Positions 1 to 12,605 of a DNA stretch of 64,000 bases are shown piece after piece (the stretch's first letter is position 1; the number at the start of each line of letters is the position of its first letter). Under the pieces are notes generated by a model. The model had not been told where the DNA came from. It saw only the letters and a list, made by a program, of their open reading frames with translations, and did no database searches. The stretch is from Saxidomus purpurata (Eukaryota > Mollusca > Bivalvia > Venerida > Veneridae): positions 785,086 to 849,085 of the forward strand of contig JAFMSR010000028.1 in NCBI GenBank assembly GCA_022818135.1. The letters run 5' to 3'. The position numbers and the translations under genes were made by a program.

Positions 1-596
1 ATAGATATGTAAATAGTACTATTAATCAGGGATTCTTGTGCGGGAAAACGAAACGTTTATGCTATCCTATAGACAGATGAGTTGTTTGTGAAACTGATTA
101 CAGGGTAGTTATTTACATTAACCACCTCGTGAATTCTGTAAACACAGTAAAAAGGTTTCTACCATTACGGTAAGTACTATCCCGTGACAAGAAAAGTGGC
201 ACCAAAACTAGTTGCGGTAAATGGCTAATATAGAAGCTCTAAATACAAAATCCACCAGTAAAACTATAGAAATGTTTAAAAGATAACCTGATTGAAACAC
301 GTCATGTACGCCTTTATACTCTGGACCTATGGCGCTTCAATAAACAAGAATCTAGACAAGGTCCATAGTAATCCAGAATACATTGTTCTAGGAGCACTGA
401 GTAAAGATCGTGAAAGAAGTACTTATCTTATCATCACTGAGTAACTGAGAATGCATGGAAATATAATCAATCTGTTTTACGGCTTAGGCACATGAACAAA
501 TGCCTTAAGTTCAAAACACTGACACTGACAGTTGTTTGACTTCAATCAAACTTTTACGACGACATATCTAGACTGACATACTTAAACATGTAAACA
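1..596. other. No feature seen
   Basis: AT-rich unique-looking sequence at the left edge; no exon, RNA gene or repeat recognised. Confidence 0.4.
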
Positions 597-1821
597 ACAA
601 AAATAATATCAAACAGGGAAAGCCACGTACCAAAAACGCAGCCTCCCCAAAACGAGCCCCACAGCACCCAGAAGTGCACACCACCAACACACACACACAC
701 ACAACACACACATACACACAATCATGTACACACACACACGTACACTACCAACACACACTAGCATACAAAGCACGAGGACAAAACGAACAATTAAAGGAAC
801 ACAGTGGGGCACCGCCTTGGAACGGTCAGTGGCAAAAACACCACTGGGGAGCTTAAACCGGTTTATGGTGCGCACCCAACCTCACTCTTACCCCCACCAT
901 GTTCCAAAGTCACAGGACAGTGTAAATAAAAGTAATCCCTGGTAGGTGAATCTCTAACACACGCAATGGAAACAAAAGGCATGGTATGTAAAACACAAAA
1001 AATACTCGTGTATAAATATATAAAAAGCAAACCTTGAGAACCAAAAAACGTATGTACTCAATGCCTTTGCAGAAGGCAGAGCACCAAGAGAAACACCCTT
1101 AAGGGCCCGACGAAACAGGCCAGAGGACAGAAATCAAAACAGTTTCGTCCCAGTGGGATTTAAAAACTGCCCATCACAGAGTCCTCCCCCTCTTCCGTCA
1201 GACACAATCAAAGAGGGAAGCATAGCGTCCAACTGTAAACGGGTTGAACACCAAACATGCGGTGTGTCTCAAAATAGTTGGGTCGTAACCTCTTTTAACA
1301 AAACGTTTTATAATTTTAGCAAATACAGTTGGAAAATTGCCATGACCCAAAATCTTACGAAGTTTGTAAACCACATCCCCATAAAAATCGGGTTTTGAAA
1401 TACCTTCTCGCAGAAGAGTCTTTAGATTACTATTGAATTTCAAAACCAAATCAGAATTACGATAGTAAAATTTAGCAAAATATTTACGCAATTTGTAATA
1501 ACGGTAGCCCTGTTGAAGAAGTTTATTTGTAATATATTGATTACGTTCATTGAAATCCTCAACATGACTACACGCTCTGGCAAACCGAATTAACTGAGAA
1601 ATGTATACCCCATAAGATGTAGCATGAGGTACATCCCCATCCAAATGGGGGAAATTTACAATACTAAAATTAAAATCATCCCTCTTGTCATAAATTTTGG
1701 TATGTATAATATTGTTATAAATAGAGAGATGTAAATCTAAAAATGAAGCACCAGTATCCAAATTGTTAGTTTTAATTAACTGGAGTTCCCGGGGATAAAT
1801 AGTGTCCACCAATGTAAACAA
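597..1821 (-). mobile_element. Retroelement 3' fragment (reverse-transcriptase polyprotein C-terminal region plus 3' UTR)
   Basis: An open frame at 1198-1821 encodes about 207 residues, including FLDLHLSIYNNIIHTKIYDK, FPHLDGDVPHATSYGVYIS, ARACSHVEDFNERN and GYRYYKLRKYF. I recognise this block as the region after the RT core in animal retroelements, probably Penelope-like, but the clade is uncertain. A TGA lies in frame upstream, so it is 5'-truncated or frameshifted. The stretch 597-1197 is likely its 3' UTR, with a (GT)n tract and an end shared with 33498-33555. Confidence 0.6.
675..760. repeat. (CA)n microsatellite, interrupted
   Basis: An imperfect CA run interrupted by CAA, TA and TACGT units, lying in the probable 3' UTR of the retroelement fragment. 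Confidence 0.9.
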
Positions 1822-4800
1822 CCCACAGGGCAGCTGTGGTCAAATCTTGAAGAAGTGAATAATTAGTTTACTAGATCATTCATGCATGTTTTCATTTGTT
1901 GTGTCCTGATGTTACAATAATTTCCATTCAATCATACTCTTTTTTTCTAATACTGTATGGATTATAAAGAAGTGTTTAATAAACCATAGGTTTTACTAGG
2001 CTCATATACTCTTGTTGTATATGCTTTTGGTTTAACACATTGCCTAACCGCAAGTTAGCCTACAACTTTTGTCTATCTTTTGTTTTCCAAGGAGGGAACA
2101 AAACGTCATTTTAATGTATTGAAGTACCGAGTTGCTAGTTTGATAACTGACGTTGTATAAAAAAATGTCAGGATGTTGCAATGTGCCGTTTGCTAAGATA
2201 TGAAAGCTAAATGTAGCTATAAATGTATAATAAGTCTCTACAATACTTCCATTTGTAAAACAAAACCAATGATAATCATGACAATTAAAAGGTAGCTACA
2301 ACTTAATGTTCACGGAAAGGGATAACTCAGTTTTCGGCATTATTTTGTTGCATTTTAAATGATTCTGACTAGCGTTTAACAATCTCACAGATTGTTGAAA
2401 TATCTTGTTCCATCTAGTTACCAACTCATGTATGTCATACATGTAGCACTTCCCCGGCGGAATTGAATTGTAATATAAAATAAAAACGGTTCCCTCATAC
2501 AAAGGATCTGGTAACAAATTAAAATCATCGTAGTTGTATTCAGTACATAATCTATATTCGATCGAGGAACATCGCACTCACGAGGCATCCGTTTTGAGGA
2601 CAGACACTCTCTAAGGAGAAACCAATGTAGAATTCATACATATACATACACTGTATTTATATCGTTTAAGGTTTATAGCTTACGACCTCGCAATTTGTAT
2701 GGACGTGCTCGTCTTTTTTTCTGTTAACGCTGTTGGCTAAACTTGAGCCTTCAGCTTAGAATCAATAGAATATATATACAAAACAGTGTCCGCCCGATTA
2801 TACTTAGGATGTCGTACACATTAGTATACACATTTCTAAACAAGCTGAACGAAACGCAATGTATACGGCCGAAATATCTATTAAAGATCATTATATTAAG
2901 ATTTCCAGAATAATTGTCCTTGATCTAATAAAAATGCTGTATTTGAGTTTATTTATTAACCGGGGGCTATATATATTCGGCAATAAGGAAACGCAAACGG
3001 CAACACTAGTTTGGTTGAGGTCGTTTATTGCTTAAATCTAACCATATTTATTTGTAGCCTTGTAACCTCCTGTGCGCCATACATATGAGCAACTAAAACC
3101 TAAGTTTAATATACATGTAACGTAAATGGCAGAATATTTCGAATGGACGTCACATTTGACCAAAAGGTCGATACCGTGGAAGCAGTCACAACCAAACTTT
3201 GATAAAATGTGTATTGCCATGGAATCTGGATCAAGTTCAGTCAATAGCCTCATCAGACCCCAAAACGTGTCATTCCGTAAGAACATCTTCGATAATGTGT
3301 ACGTTTTTACAATGTCGAGACATTTTAGAGCAGATTAAACAATTTCATAACTGACTGTTGATAGAAGTCACGTTAAGTTATTGGCCCTATCAGATCAGAA
3401 ACTTGTCCACGCTTCGATATGGTCATTGTTAGCACTACACCAAAGTTATAATGGAATGCAAAATGCAAGGAGATCTCGGTCAAGAAGAGTAATTGGTTTT
3501 ATGGAACCAAAATGCTGGCACTGCCGCGGGAAAACCTGTTTGTTTGGGAATGTTTTCATTTTAGATACCTTATTGTACATTTATATAACAATCGCAATTG
3601 CACCTGCATGAACTGTGTTACGACCTTTGTCAAATTGTATTATAGGGCCCACTGAGGGCAGAAATATATCTTACGCGGTGTGTACAGCAACCATATACTC
3701 TCGCCCTGAAATCTTTATGTTTAAGATGACACTGTTTCTGTCTTGAAATCTGAAATTCATGCGTTTAGACATTTGATACAGTACAGATTGCTAATATTCA
3801 TGTAAGACGGGACTAAAGTGTTTATAAAACATGTTTTGAAACGCTTGTTTTCATAGCAAATTGTTAGCTTTAACTACAGTTTTGAAACATATCCTTACAG
3901 TTCGACTGATAAAGAAACAGTCTTCCCTTTTCCTTGTTTCAGGGTCCGATAAATGTTCGTTCTGGTAAGTCAAACAGATGATAAACGTTTGTAAATTATT
4001 ACCATGAAGAACATGTCAATCATTATTAGGGGCGGTCTTTTACAGATCTACCAAACGACCAAAACTATCCACGTATTGTATGGTATATGTACGTACATAT
4101 TCAGTGTGTCTTGACAACTGGCTTCAGTTTGATTTTGATTGGATAAATGTAAGGAGAGGTGTATATAAAACTTAGATCTGTAACAAACGAAACTTGTATT
4201 TTCGTACTGAAGGAGGATTTCACGATCAAATGAGCTAACTTTTTGGAGTAAGTAATTTGGTACAATAAGCAATTTGTGCACGTTACGCCATGTTTAAGAC
4301 TGAAATTATTGACATTTTACCAAATAAATGACTATCTAATTTGTGTTCGCAAGGTATGTAAACCAACAATAAAACAAACAACAGTTGGAATGGATCTTAA
4401 CAACTAGAATAGAGCGTGACACCAATTTGTGAACAAGAGGATACAGTGTTATGGGCAATGAAAAGTGAATATCTAGAAAAAGGTAAGATTTCTTAAAGTA
4501 TGACTTTTCGCTTAGTCATATTAAGAAAAATGCTTATGCATTTTTATTTAAAATATACAAATCTGTTTTACCCAGCTTTGAAGAACCCGCTACTTAATAT
4601 GAGATGTATACAAAGTTATCTTTATGTTTCGACACGCTTAGTTTTACCTTAAGTGTAGTAAATTGAAATTCGTGACAGCCGGTAAGCTAGTGGTTAACAT
4701 TTCCAGGTTTAAACGAAAATAACAAAACAAAACAAGCAAACAATTAAGTTTGCAAGATTGTCCCGTCTTTTTCGGAACAAATGCCTCTAAAACAACTGCA

Positions 4801-5593
4801 TGTAATTGTATGAATCTTTTCGGATTTTGCTACTAAATGCAAGAATATGAAGCAATATTTTGAATAATGAATTTGGCAGTTTTGTCACGTTTTAATGATA
4901 CGTAGCGTAGTGACAATATTAAGAAGAATTTCTCCTCTCTGTGCACTTGATAGCATCGGGTTTCAAGGAAATGGATAGAAAATGCACTTCCAAGATTACA
5001 ATGAAAATGTGACATTATAACAGGCTTGATACAGAATGTCGTTTGAGGCTACACTATTTAAATTGTGAAACATTTGATCTTGGCTCAAATAGCGGAACTA
5101 AATGTTTTCCGTAATATTGCAGACTTGTAAAGTCCATAATGATTATAACCGGCACAATCATCCGGGAATTTTATACCTAAAAGCAGGAAATGATGAGTTG
5201 GCTGTTCTAAGAGCCCGAGATATTTTACTACAGTGATTTTGAAATGGATGAAAAACAATACATTTCAATTAAATTTGAATCGGAGCCTTTAATCAACTTC
5301 GAATTTTACCTATCATCGAATGAGAAAACATAACTAAGGTAAAGGTTAGCTATACTGCTGGACAGTTAAGATGATTTCAAAAATTGGCAATCAGAAGATA
5401 ATTTTATTGATCAAACATCTTATATAGAGATTAAAAATATAAGATTTATTTGAAAAAAATAAAAATAAACAAGAGTAGCAAAATACGACCGGAAAGCTAC
5501 GCTGATTTAAACACTCTGTGTTAAATTTCAACTCCAATATCGTATTTGGGTTTATGATATTTATCAAGTGTTCTGTCATCGAATGGAGATTAT
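1822..5593. other. Gene-poor stretch
   Basis: Short open frames on both strands lack recognisable domains, splice-consistent partners or repeats. I see nothing I can support. Confidence 0.4.
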
Positions 5594-5700
5594 ATGGTGT
5601 AAGGGAAGAGCTTCATGTTCCTAACCCGGAGGTTATGGGTTTGAATCCCTGCAGCGATATTTGACCGTGACATTAACACTATTTTTTTTTCAGCGCGAGT
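5594..5700 (+). mobile_element. tRNA-derived SINE-like sequence
   Basis: A box B-like 'ggttatgggtttgaatccc' is preceded about 45 bases upstream by a possible box A (tggtgtaagggaagagc). It is followed by a T-rich tail. No CCA-type or fully folded tRNA is visible. Confidence 0.4.
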
Positions 5701-6709
5701 ACTGATCACAACTCGAGGAAACAGTCGTTGAGAGTAGTTAATATTTAAGTTGCAAAAACTTGTTTTACAATCGATGTTATATAAAACAAGTTTAGAGAGT
5801 TGTAGAAGTTCGAGAGTGGAAAACTTTGTGAACGCCGCCCGCCTGTCCGCCCGCCCGATACATGTAATCAAATATTACGCTCCGTCACAACAGAGGTATT
5901 ATATAAGAAATTCAGGCCAAAGACATTTTTACCATCTTTAGTGTTAATGATATTTATAACGTATCATCCCATGTGTGTAACGTGTGCACTATTTGATTGA
6001 CGTAAGACGCATTTGTTAGTATTTAAATAAAAACAATATACAAAATGTATCATAAACGGAATTCCTTAGAAAAGAGTTTGAATATAAAAAGTAAAAAGCC
6101 TTCACTAGCTAGACGCATGCATGTATTTTGGGGTCTATACCGGCTAGAGTGTTGCAAATCTAAGAAAACGTGCGATTGCAATGGCTAAAATGAAATTAAC
6201 CACTATACTTTGTGATTACGTAACCGGTACAGTCTAAGAAACATGTAACTGATTAAATGAAATGTAAATGGGTAAAGTGAGGTTGAGTACGTGGTACAAT
6301 GTGAGAAGATCAATATAACGTAACTGCATTGTTCTGCTTTAATTTAAATTGCAGAAAGAGTCTGCTTATAGATATTCATAGTATCATAAAAATGTGTATG
6401 TTGGGTCGCAAGATGTCCATCTTTCTTACATACCAGGAAAAGAACAATTTATTAGCACTGACTTTTCGTTTAGTTTTCATCCATTTCTTTTCCATATTCT
6501 TCTTCAGTTACAATCATGATACTGATAGTTTCCTAGCTTGGCACTCAGAATAAAAATGGTTGTCATAGAAATGTGTTCGAAAATGGGTGAGATTAAGATG
6601 TTATAAACTGTTTTAAACCCCAATCCCCAACCATTTCTGGTATGTGATCGTTCCCAGGTGGTAACCTCGGACCAAACCTTTGACTTGATTGTGTTTGCTA
6701 TGTGATTTG

Positions 6710-7040
6710 TAACATTTTGGCCTGGGGCTGTAAGCCCCAATACAGTTTTTGACCATAGGAAGCATACCACACTTCAAACACCATAGCCAATGGTTGTATT
6801 GATAACAACTGTAAAACTGTGCTTTAGGAAAGTAGCACAAAATAAACCGGATCAAGCTGCTGTATGAATGTAGCATCCATTTCACAGTTTGTTCACGGAC
6901 TTTTGTTTTGTTAGAAATTAATGCGCTGTTAATTTCAATTTGCGCTGGTTACGGAAGATAATCATATGCGTATCAGGCAGAAGTACAGATATTTACGGAA
7001 CGTATCGAGCTCGATATAAGAGTTTGTGCTGATTTTGTTA
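6710..7040 (+). repeat. Dispersed repeat family A, copy 1
   Basis: Similar in order and content to 62750-63130: 'ggcctggggctgtaagcccc', 'agcataccac', 'ataacaactgtaaa', 'gataatcatatgcgtatca' and 'gagctcgatataagagtttg'. Both copies are in plus orientation and are diverged by indels. No coding frame was recognised. Confidence 0.7.
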
Positions 7041-10000
7041 AGCCCACTTTGGTACAGCCAGTGCTAGCCCGTATAACTCAAATAATGTTATGTAGTTATC
7101 TATAAAGATATCACAAAGGTAGCTTTTAAAGGGCTAGAAAGCGGCTAGAGATCTTGAAGTTAAAGAAAGGACTCTTGCAAGAAAGGAATGCTAGATAAAT
7201 GATTGCATCAGAAAAAAATATATAAATGTAAACGTGATTTGCTATTATACAGGTGTATACTTGTGTTGAAAGAATTACTGGGGGTTTTGTTTAAAAAACA
7301 AGAATAAATAACACTTAATATTCCTATCAATGTCTTTCGTACATGCATTTTGTAAGAACAAAGTCCAGTCCTGGTTAAGACTGAAATTCAGAACAAGAAA
7401 ACGTAGCAATGTATACTATTATATAGATGAAGCAATGTCGATTAATTCATGATGTTCCATTCCATATCACTGAGTACCTTGTGTTAATTCATAATGTTTG
7501 TGAATAAGATAATAATCGGCGTTCATCTTTGGTGTCCAGCTTTCGCTCTAAATAAAACGAAGACGCTGGAAACCATATGTTTCTGGTTTCCTAGGATGTG
7601 TCTAGTTTTAGGTGTGTGTCATGGTAAAATGCTATTATAGTAATAACACAAAACGGCAAAAGATGATGTGCAAGCATTATGTAGCCCCAGCCTACAGCAC
7701 TCACAGTGCTTTATTTACCTTTTATAGTAGATCAAAACATCACTATTACATAGTTAATTTTAAAGTAGCAAAGTTTTTTTGTCCGCTTTTCCCCATAAGT
7801 AAGAGAACACTCTCTTGTGTGTGTCGGTGTGGTTGTTGTAGGGACTTCTTTGTCATGATGCTAAGATCGTATCAATACTTGTAAAATTTGCATTCAGATT
7901 ATTTAAAATGAATTCTTCATACAAGTATATTCAATAAACAGGTTCCTTGTATTATATAACATTATATTTCGTTTAAATAACCAAATGAAAGTTCTTCGAT
8001 TTAGAAAAGCAGAAAGGCTGTTATTTAGTTTACTGTTTCAATAATTTTAATTGTTAAGAATATAGCATGTACAACCAAATCAATAGATCGCCGAAAACTG
8101 ACAAGTATCGACAACTTATCATATCAACAAGTCTAAACATAATGTTTGCACAGATAATCGTAGTGCATTAGGTACAGAGTTGTATTGATTAACACCTGTT
8201 TTACCGTTTATACGTTATGTTAGTTGCAGTATGAAATCAAATATCCAGGAATGAGTATAACTACTTATCGTGATGTAAAATTGGTCGCTCTCTGTAGTGT
8301 TTGAACTTTAAGGCTTGAAATAAAATTGTTGTTTGTTCATTTGACCAATGAGCACACATAAAAACTTATTTTTGATCTTCCCGTTACAAGTGCTTAAATG
8401 GCAGAAGCAAATTTATTTTTAAGATTATTTTAAAAAACCCGCCATTTTTTTATATTTTTGTTTTCGACAGAGTACTTCAAAAGAAGCCGGACTCGAAAAT
8501 AAGCCGGTTTGGAAAATAAGCAACCAAATCATTTCGTAAATTAAAAGAAACCGAGGCTAATTATCAAGGTTAAAGGGTATGACCACCAGACCAAATACTT
8601 AAGCTGCAAGAGGAACACAAAATCATCGGAGCCTGCATAGTTTGAACATCTTGGTAGGAAATTTAACATACCAAATATTAAAGATCTGGTCCTTATGCTT
8701 TTATTGGTCTACATGAAAAAGTTCTGCCTGGAAACAACATGACACTAAAGGGACTTTTATATCTGTTAATTATTCAATCATTTTTGTTACGGTCAAAATG
8801 TCTACACTGACATTTGATAAGTACAATGCGCAGAAGTAGGCGTAGTGCTGATAAATGTTCAGATCTCTGTGTATACAATATCACAGTATACATTGTGTAA
8901 CAGTTGCAATGTGATCTAATGCATCCGTATTTTGCTGTGTCACATTAACGACACGGTATTCAAGTAGCTATAATGTACATTGTCTCTGTGTCGTTTACAT
9001 AACACAGTACGTCTTATTTACAGTTTTATTATCTATAAACTTTACTTCCTTGTACAAATTTAAATTTTCATTGGCTTTCTAGTGCACCCGGAGTGCGCTT
9101 TACACCTGCGCATATTTGTTAAATGATTGCAGCGTAAAGCTTAACCTTCAGAAGTGAGAAACATTATAATGTTCAATAATCGATCAAGAGTGATACGTTA
9201 ATTAAATTGTAATGATGGATGAATTCACGAATGAATGAACTGAATAAATTTGAAACGCACAATGCTATTGAACTTCATTTTAACCTGCTATAGTTTAAAC
9301 AATATGTTTTAATTTAAAACATTTACAAAATATGAACATAATATAATTAGTACATGCATGATAAAGTAGAAGGCTAATTTTTTATTTTGTAAACTCTCTC
9401 TCTTGCTATAGAGACACTAAACAATTTTTAAAAAGCAGTCAAACGGTTTATAATGTGTACACCTATAAATGATCGTTCAACGGAAGAGCTGTATCAATTG
9501 TGTTTCCGGTGCGATGTTGAAGTCATATTACATAAATACGATGCATAATCAATTGCTGTAAACCTTCAATAGTGTGACTGTTGACAACATGTATCTTATT
9601 TTTCGATATCAGGTATAAAGATCCCTAGTCATTTTGTTTTTGCAAATTTGGTAGTTGTAAATATATTTTATCACTATAAAATGATTTATGTATTTGTTGA
9701 CATTGGACGAACACGTTCAGGCTATTAGTAATAAATGTATCTTACATCAGCACCCAATCAGAAATAATCTTCTGATTACACGATCTAAGCTATCTAACCA
9801 GTGGTTGGAACAACAGTACCAGTATTTGTTTGTATACAGGCAAATGACCCAACCTATACTTATTTGCTGTTCAAACGTTTAGGCACTATCGCCCAGATAT
9901 TGAAAACCTTTCTTCAAGTTATAACATTTATATTGATTACATAGTGATACCACTCGTGAATCCTTGACGAATTAGTATAACATACAAATCTATATCTTTT

Positions 10001-10280
10001 CAAATGCAATTATTTTTAAGTAAAAACTTTTTTTGCTAGTATTTATAGAATGATATACTGCTGAAAAGTGTCCTTGAGTGTCAACTACCCATGTAATGAA
10101 GACCTCAGGCAAATGCCGGGGCGAGTATCACTTTAAGACACTTCTCAGCCATTTACTGTCATGAATAATAGAAATGTGATTATATTAGTCATTACACCTA
10201 CTACATTAGTTCTGCTTAAAACAAGTGGATTAGTTTAAATAAAAAACATACCCAGAAACGTACGGAAACCAACAGGTTAA
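7041..10280. other. Gene-poor stretch
   Basis: AT-rich sequence. A small direct similarity 'aagccggactcgaaaataagccggtttgg' at about 8485-8515 is the only local structure noted. Confidence 0.4.
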
Positions 10281-10284
10281 GAAC

Positions 10285-10344
10285 ACAGGAGTTGCTCCCC
10301 TTGTAAACAAGAAACCTGCAATCAATGTTCAGTTGTGTTTCATA
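10285..10344 (+). repeat. Direct repeat partner of 10390-10442
   Basis: 'acaggagttgctccccttgt' followed by an 'aagaaacctg' and 'gttcagttgtgtttcata' context recurs about 105 bases downstream. The downstream copy is split by a SINE insertion. Confidence 0.75.
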
Positions 10345-10389
10345 ATTTGTAACTCTTTTAACCGCTTTTAGCTGCAATAAGCTAAGCGT

Positions 10390-10442
10390 ACAGGAGTTGC
10401 TCCCCTTGTATCCAAGAAACCTGTATTCAATGATCAGTTGTG
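10390..10442 (+). repeat. Second copy of a direct repeat, interrupted by SINE
   Basis: Matches 10285-10344. The copy resumes after the SINE at 10565 with 'tttcata', which shows that the SINE is younger than the duplication. Confidence 0.75.
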
Positions 10443-10550
10443 AGGGGAGCGATGGTATAGAGGTTAAGGTGTCTGCCACTCATCCCAGAGGTTGCGGGTT
10501 CGAGCGTCAAGCTTTCTTCACAGTCGAGCTAAAATAAATAAGTATAAAGT
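10443..10550 (+). mobile_element. tRNA-derived SINE with intact target-site duplication
   Basis: A 108 bp insertion flanked by the exact 14 bp duplication AATGATCAGTTGTG (10429-10442 and 10551-10564). Internal Pol III promoter: box A 'tagaggttaaggtgtctgcc' and box B 'ggttgcgggttcgagcg'. The tail is A-rich with 'aaataaataag'. The head resembles a tRNA. Confidence 0.85.
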
Positions 10551-10564
10551 AATGATCAGTTGTG

Positions 10565-12167
10565 TTTCATACCTTTTATCATTCTGTAACATGTAATATT
10601 AAGGTCACTAACGATTCCAAAGTTCTTTCACTGGCAGCCATTTGTGTCATGAAATAACGTCCCATTTGCACGGTCAAATATTCCTAGGGCAATTTTGCGA
10701 CACTCGTCTTGTTTGTTCAGGTCAAAAACATATAAACGTATTGAAAGTGGATGATATATTGTTCCTATATTCAAAACTGTTACTTTATTTAGTAATATAT
10801 GTATTATTTAGAAAAAAAAACTGATTTTATAGTCACAATTATCATTTACTAGTACACAGTATCTTAATTCAATAGTAATTCTTGTGAACTTACATTACTG
10901 TCTGGCTTTGTTCACATGGATATCGACGTTGTGTGATATCTTAAAGGTTATATAATGAAAATGTCTCGTAATATATAAAAGTTCTATAACATTTTATAAG
11001 TAATTAAGTGTTTCAATGGTTTATTAAAGACTTTAATCTTCTGTGTAAAGAAATAAAATGAATATAAACAAATGTCTAGTACTGCTTTTCAGCCGTCGGT
11101 CAGCAGGTTGACTGGTCGGTCGGAAGTTATTTACTTTCTGCTCAATAACCTAAGAAGGTTCAAAACTTAGTAGGGACACTGGCTACATTTGGGTAGCTAT
11201 GTCAAAGTTCAATGACACAGTGATCTCGCATTTGAAAACAGTCATCGCTCAATTACTTGACAACGCTTTGGCGAAGGTCTAAACCTGGACAATTGTTTAA
11301 ATGATATATTATTGATTTAGGTCATACAACAATGTCACAGTGACATTACGTTTTAAGAGACGTGTCAGCTTAATTATTCAACAACATTTTCATCAAGTTT
11401 CATCAAAATTGCTAGGAAAATTGTGACGAGAAGTTGATGACAGCAACAATAGCTAATGTTGTAACTATTGTATACTACCGACCTAAATAACTAATTGCCC
11501 AGTCCCTTTTGTTTGCATTTGTGTGTTTGTTTGTATGAATGTGATTTGAATGTATATGTGTATATATGCAATGAAATTTGATTTAAAAACTCACTATTGA
11601 CTTTTGGGTCCCTTGACCATTGTATGTGATACATTTTTGTATACATCAGTGACAACTGAGAATGTTTTACGAGTGACATAACTTTGGAAGCTTCCCTGGC
11701 TTTACTTTAGGTCTTATTCACACTTTCACTGTGAACAATCCGGCGTTTGTAAGGGGAAATACTTGATAGACCTTATTTCGATACACCTTACGTTAATATA
11801 ATTTATACTCTTCCTTTAACTGTTACATTGTACCATGTGATAGATAAATGTCTTTATAATTCTTAGGATGCATTCCAGAAGCAGACATACATAATTGTAT
11901 CAACTAAAAAGACAATTTAGAAATACAATAAAACTTTTAAAAAAAGGGACACTTTACCCCAAAATAAACGGAGCTGTCTAATTGTCTTAAACATGGTAAA
12001 TCCTGACTTTGACAAAATTACAACCACTTGCTTCTATCCAGGTCATTCATAGAAAACAAGGTAAGTCTTAGATAACCTACTGACGCAAAAGCTATCGTTG
12101 CCCCACCACGAGTGAGATCGACCACTTCCGCCATAAAACAAAATCATTATGTCAGATAACTTAAATA
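10565..12167. other. Gene-poor stretch with a probable repeat at 11090-11440
   Basis: 11090-11440 ('gtcggtcagcaggttgac', 'ggttcaaaacttagtagg', 'gtcatacaacaatgtcacagtgac', 'cattttcatcaagtttcatcaaaattgc') has the character of a dispersed mollusc repeat. The rest shows nothing. Confidence 0.35.
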
Positions 12168-12605
12168 CTCAAGTGGGTATAACTAAATGCACTTAAATTA
12201 GGAAATATAGCGAGTACGCTCCCTTTAAACGTTAATGTCTAACAGGAAGTAATAATACAAGGTCAACCGATTTGGAATGTTTTCAACATTTAAAATTTCG
12301 GTCATACGGATTGAAAAAGGAGTCCTACATAATCATTATCATGCAACACAAATAGCGATTGGAGCGATTAGTAATCTGTACTTTGGGTTTAAGTTTCAAC
12401 AAAACATTTTTAGACGACAAAATGAATTTGACAAGGTTATCAAACAGAAGATCTTTTTGAATGCAGACATGCACATTAAATTACCACTTCACAATACGAC
12501 ACAGCAAGCCAGTCATCAGATAAACATTATAACACCGGTATGTTGGCAACGTGCAATGTTAAAGCAAACAAAAATCGATCATATATCATGTTTTAGTCTT
12601 GTAAC
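12168..12605 (+). repeat. Dispersed repeat family B, copy 1
   Basis: Similar to 15446-15775: 'aagtgggtataact', 'ctccctttaaacgtta', 'aggaagtaa', 'aagtttcaac', 'atgcacat' and 'cttcac' blocks occur in the same order. Open frames within it appear incidental, because the two copies do not share one. Confidence 0.65.

Noticed and set aside
10443..10550. A functional tRNA gene at the box A/box B head
   Set aside because: Flanking target-site duplication and A-rich tail show a SINE; the acceptor stem is not intact.
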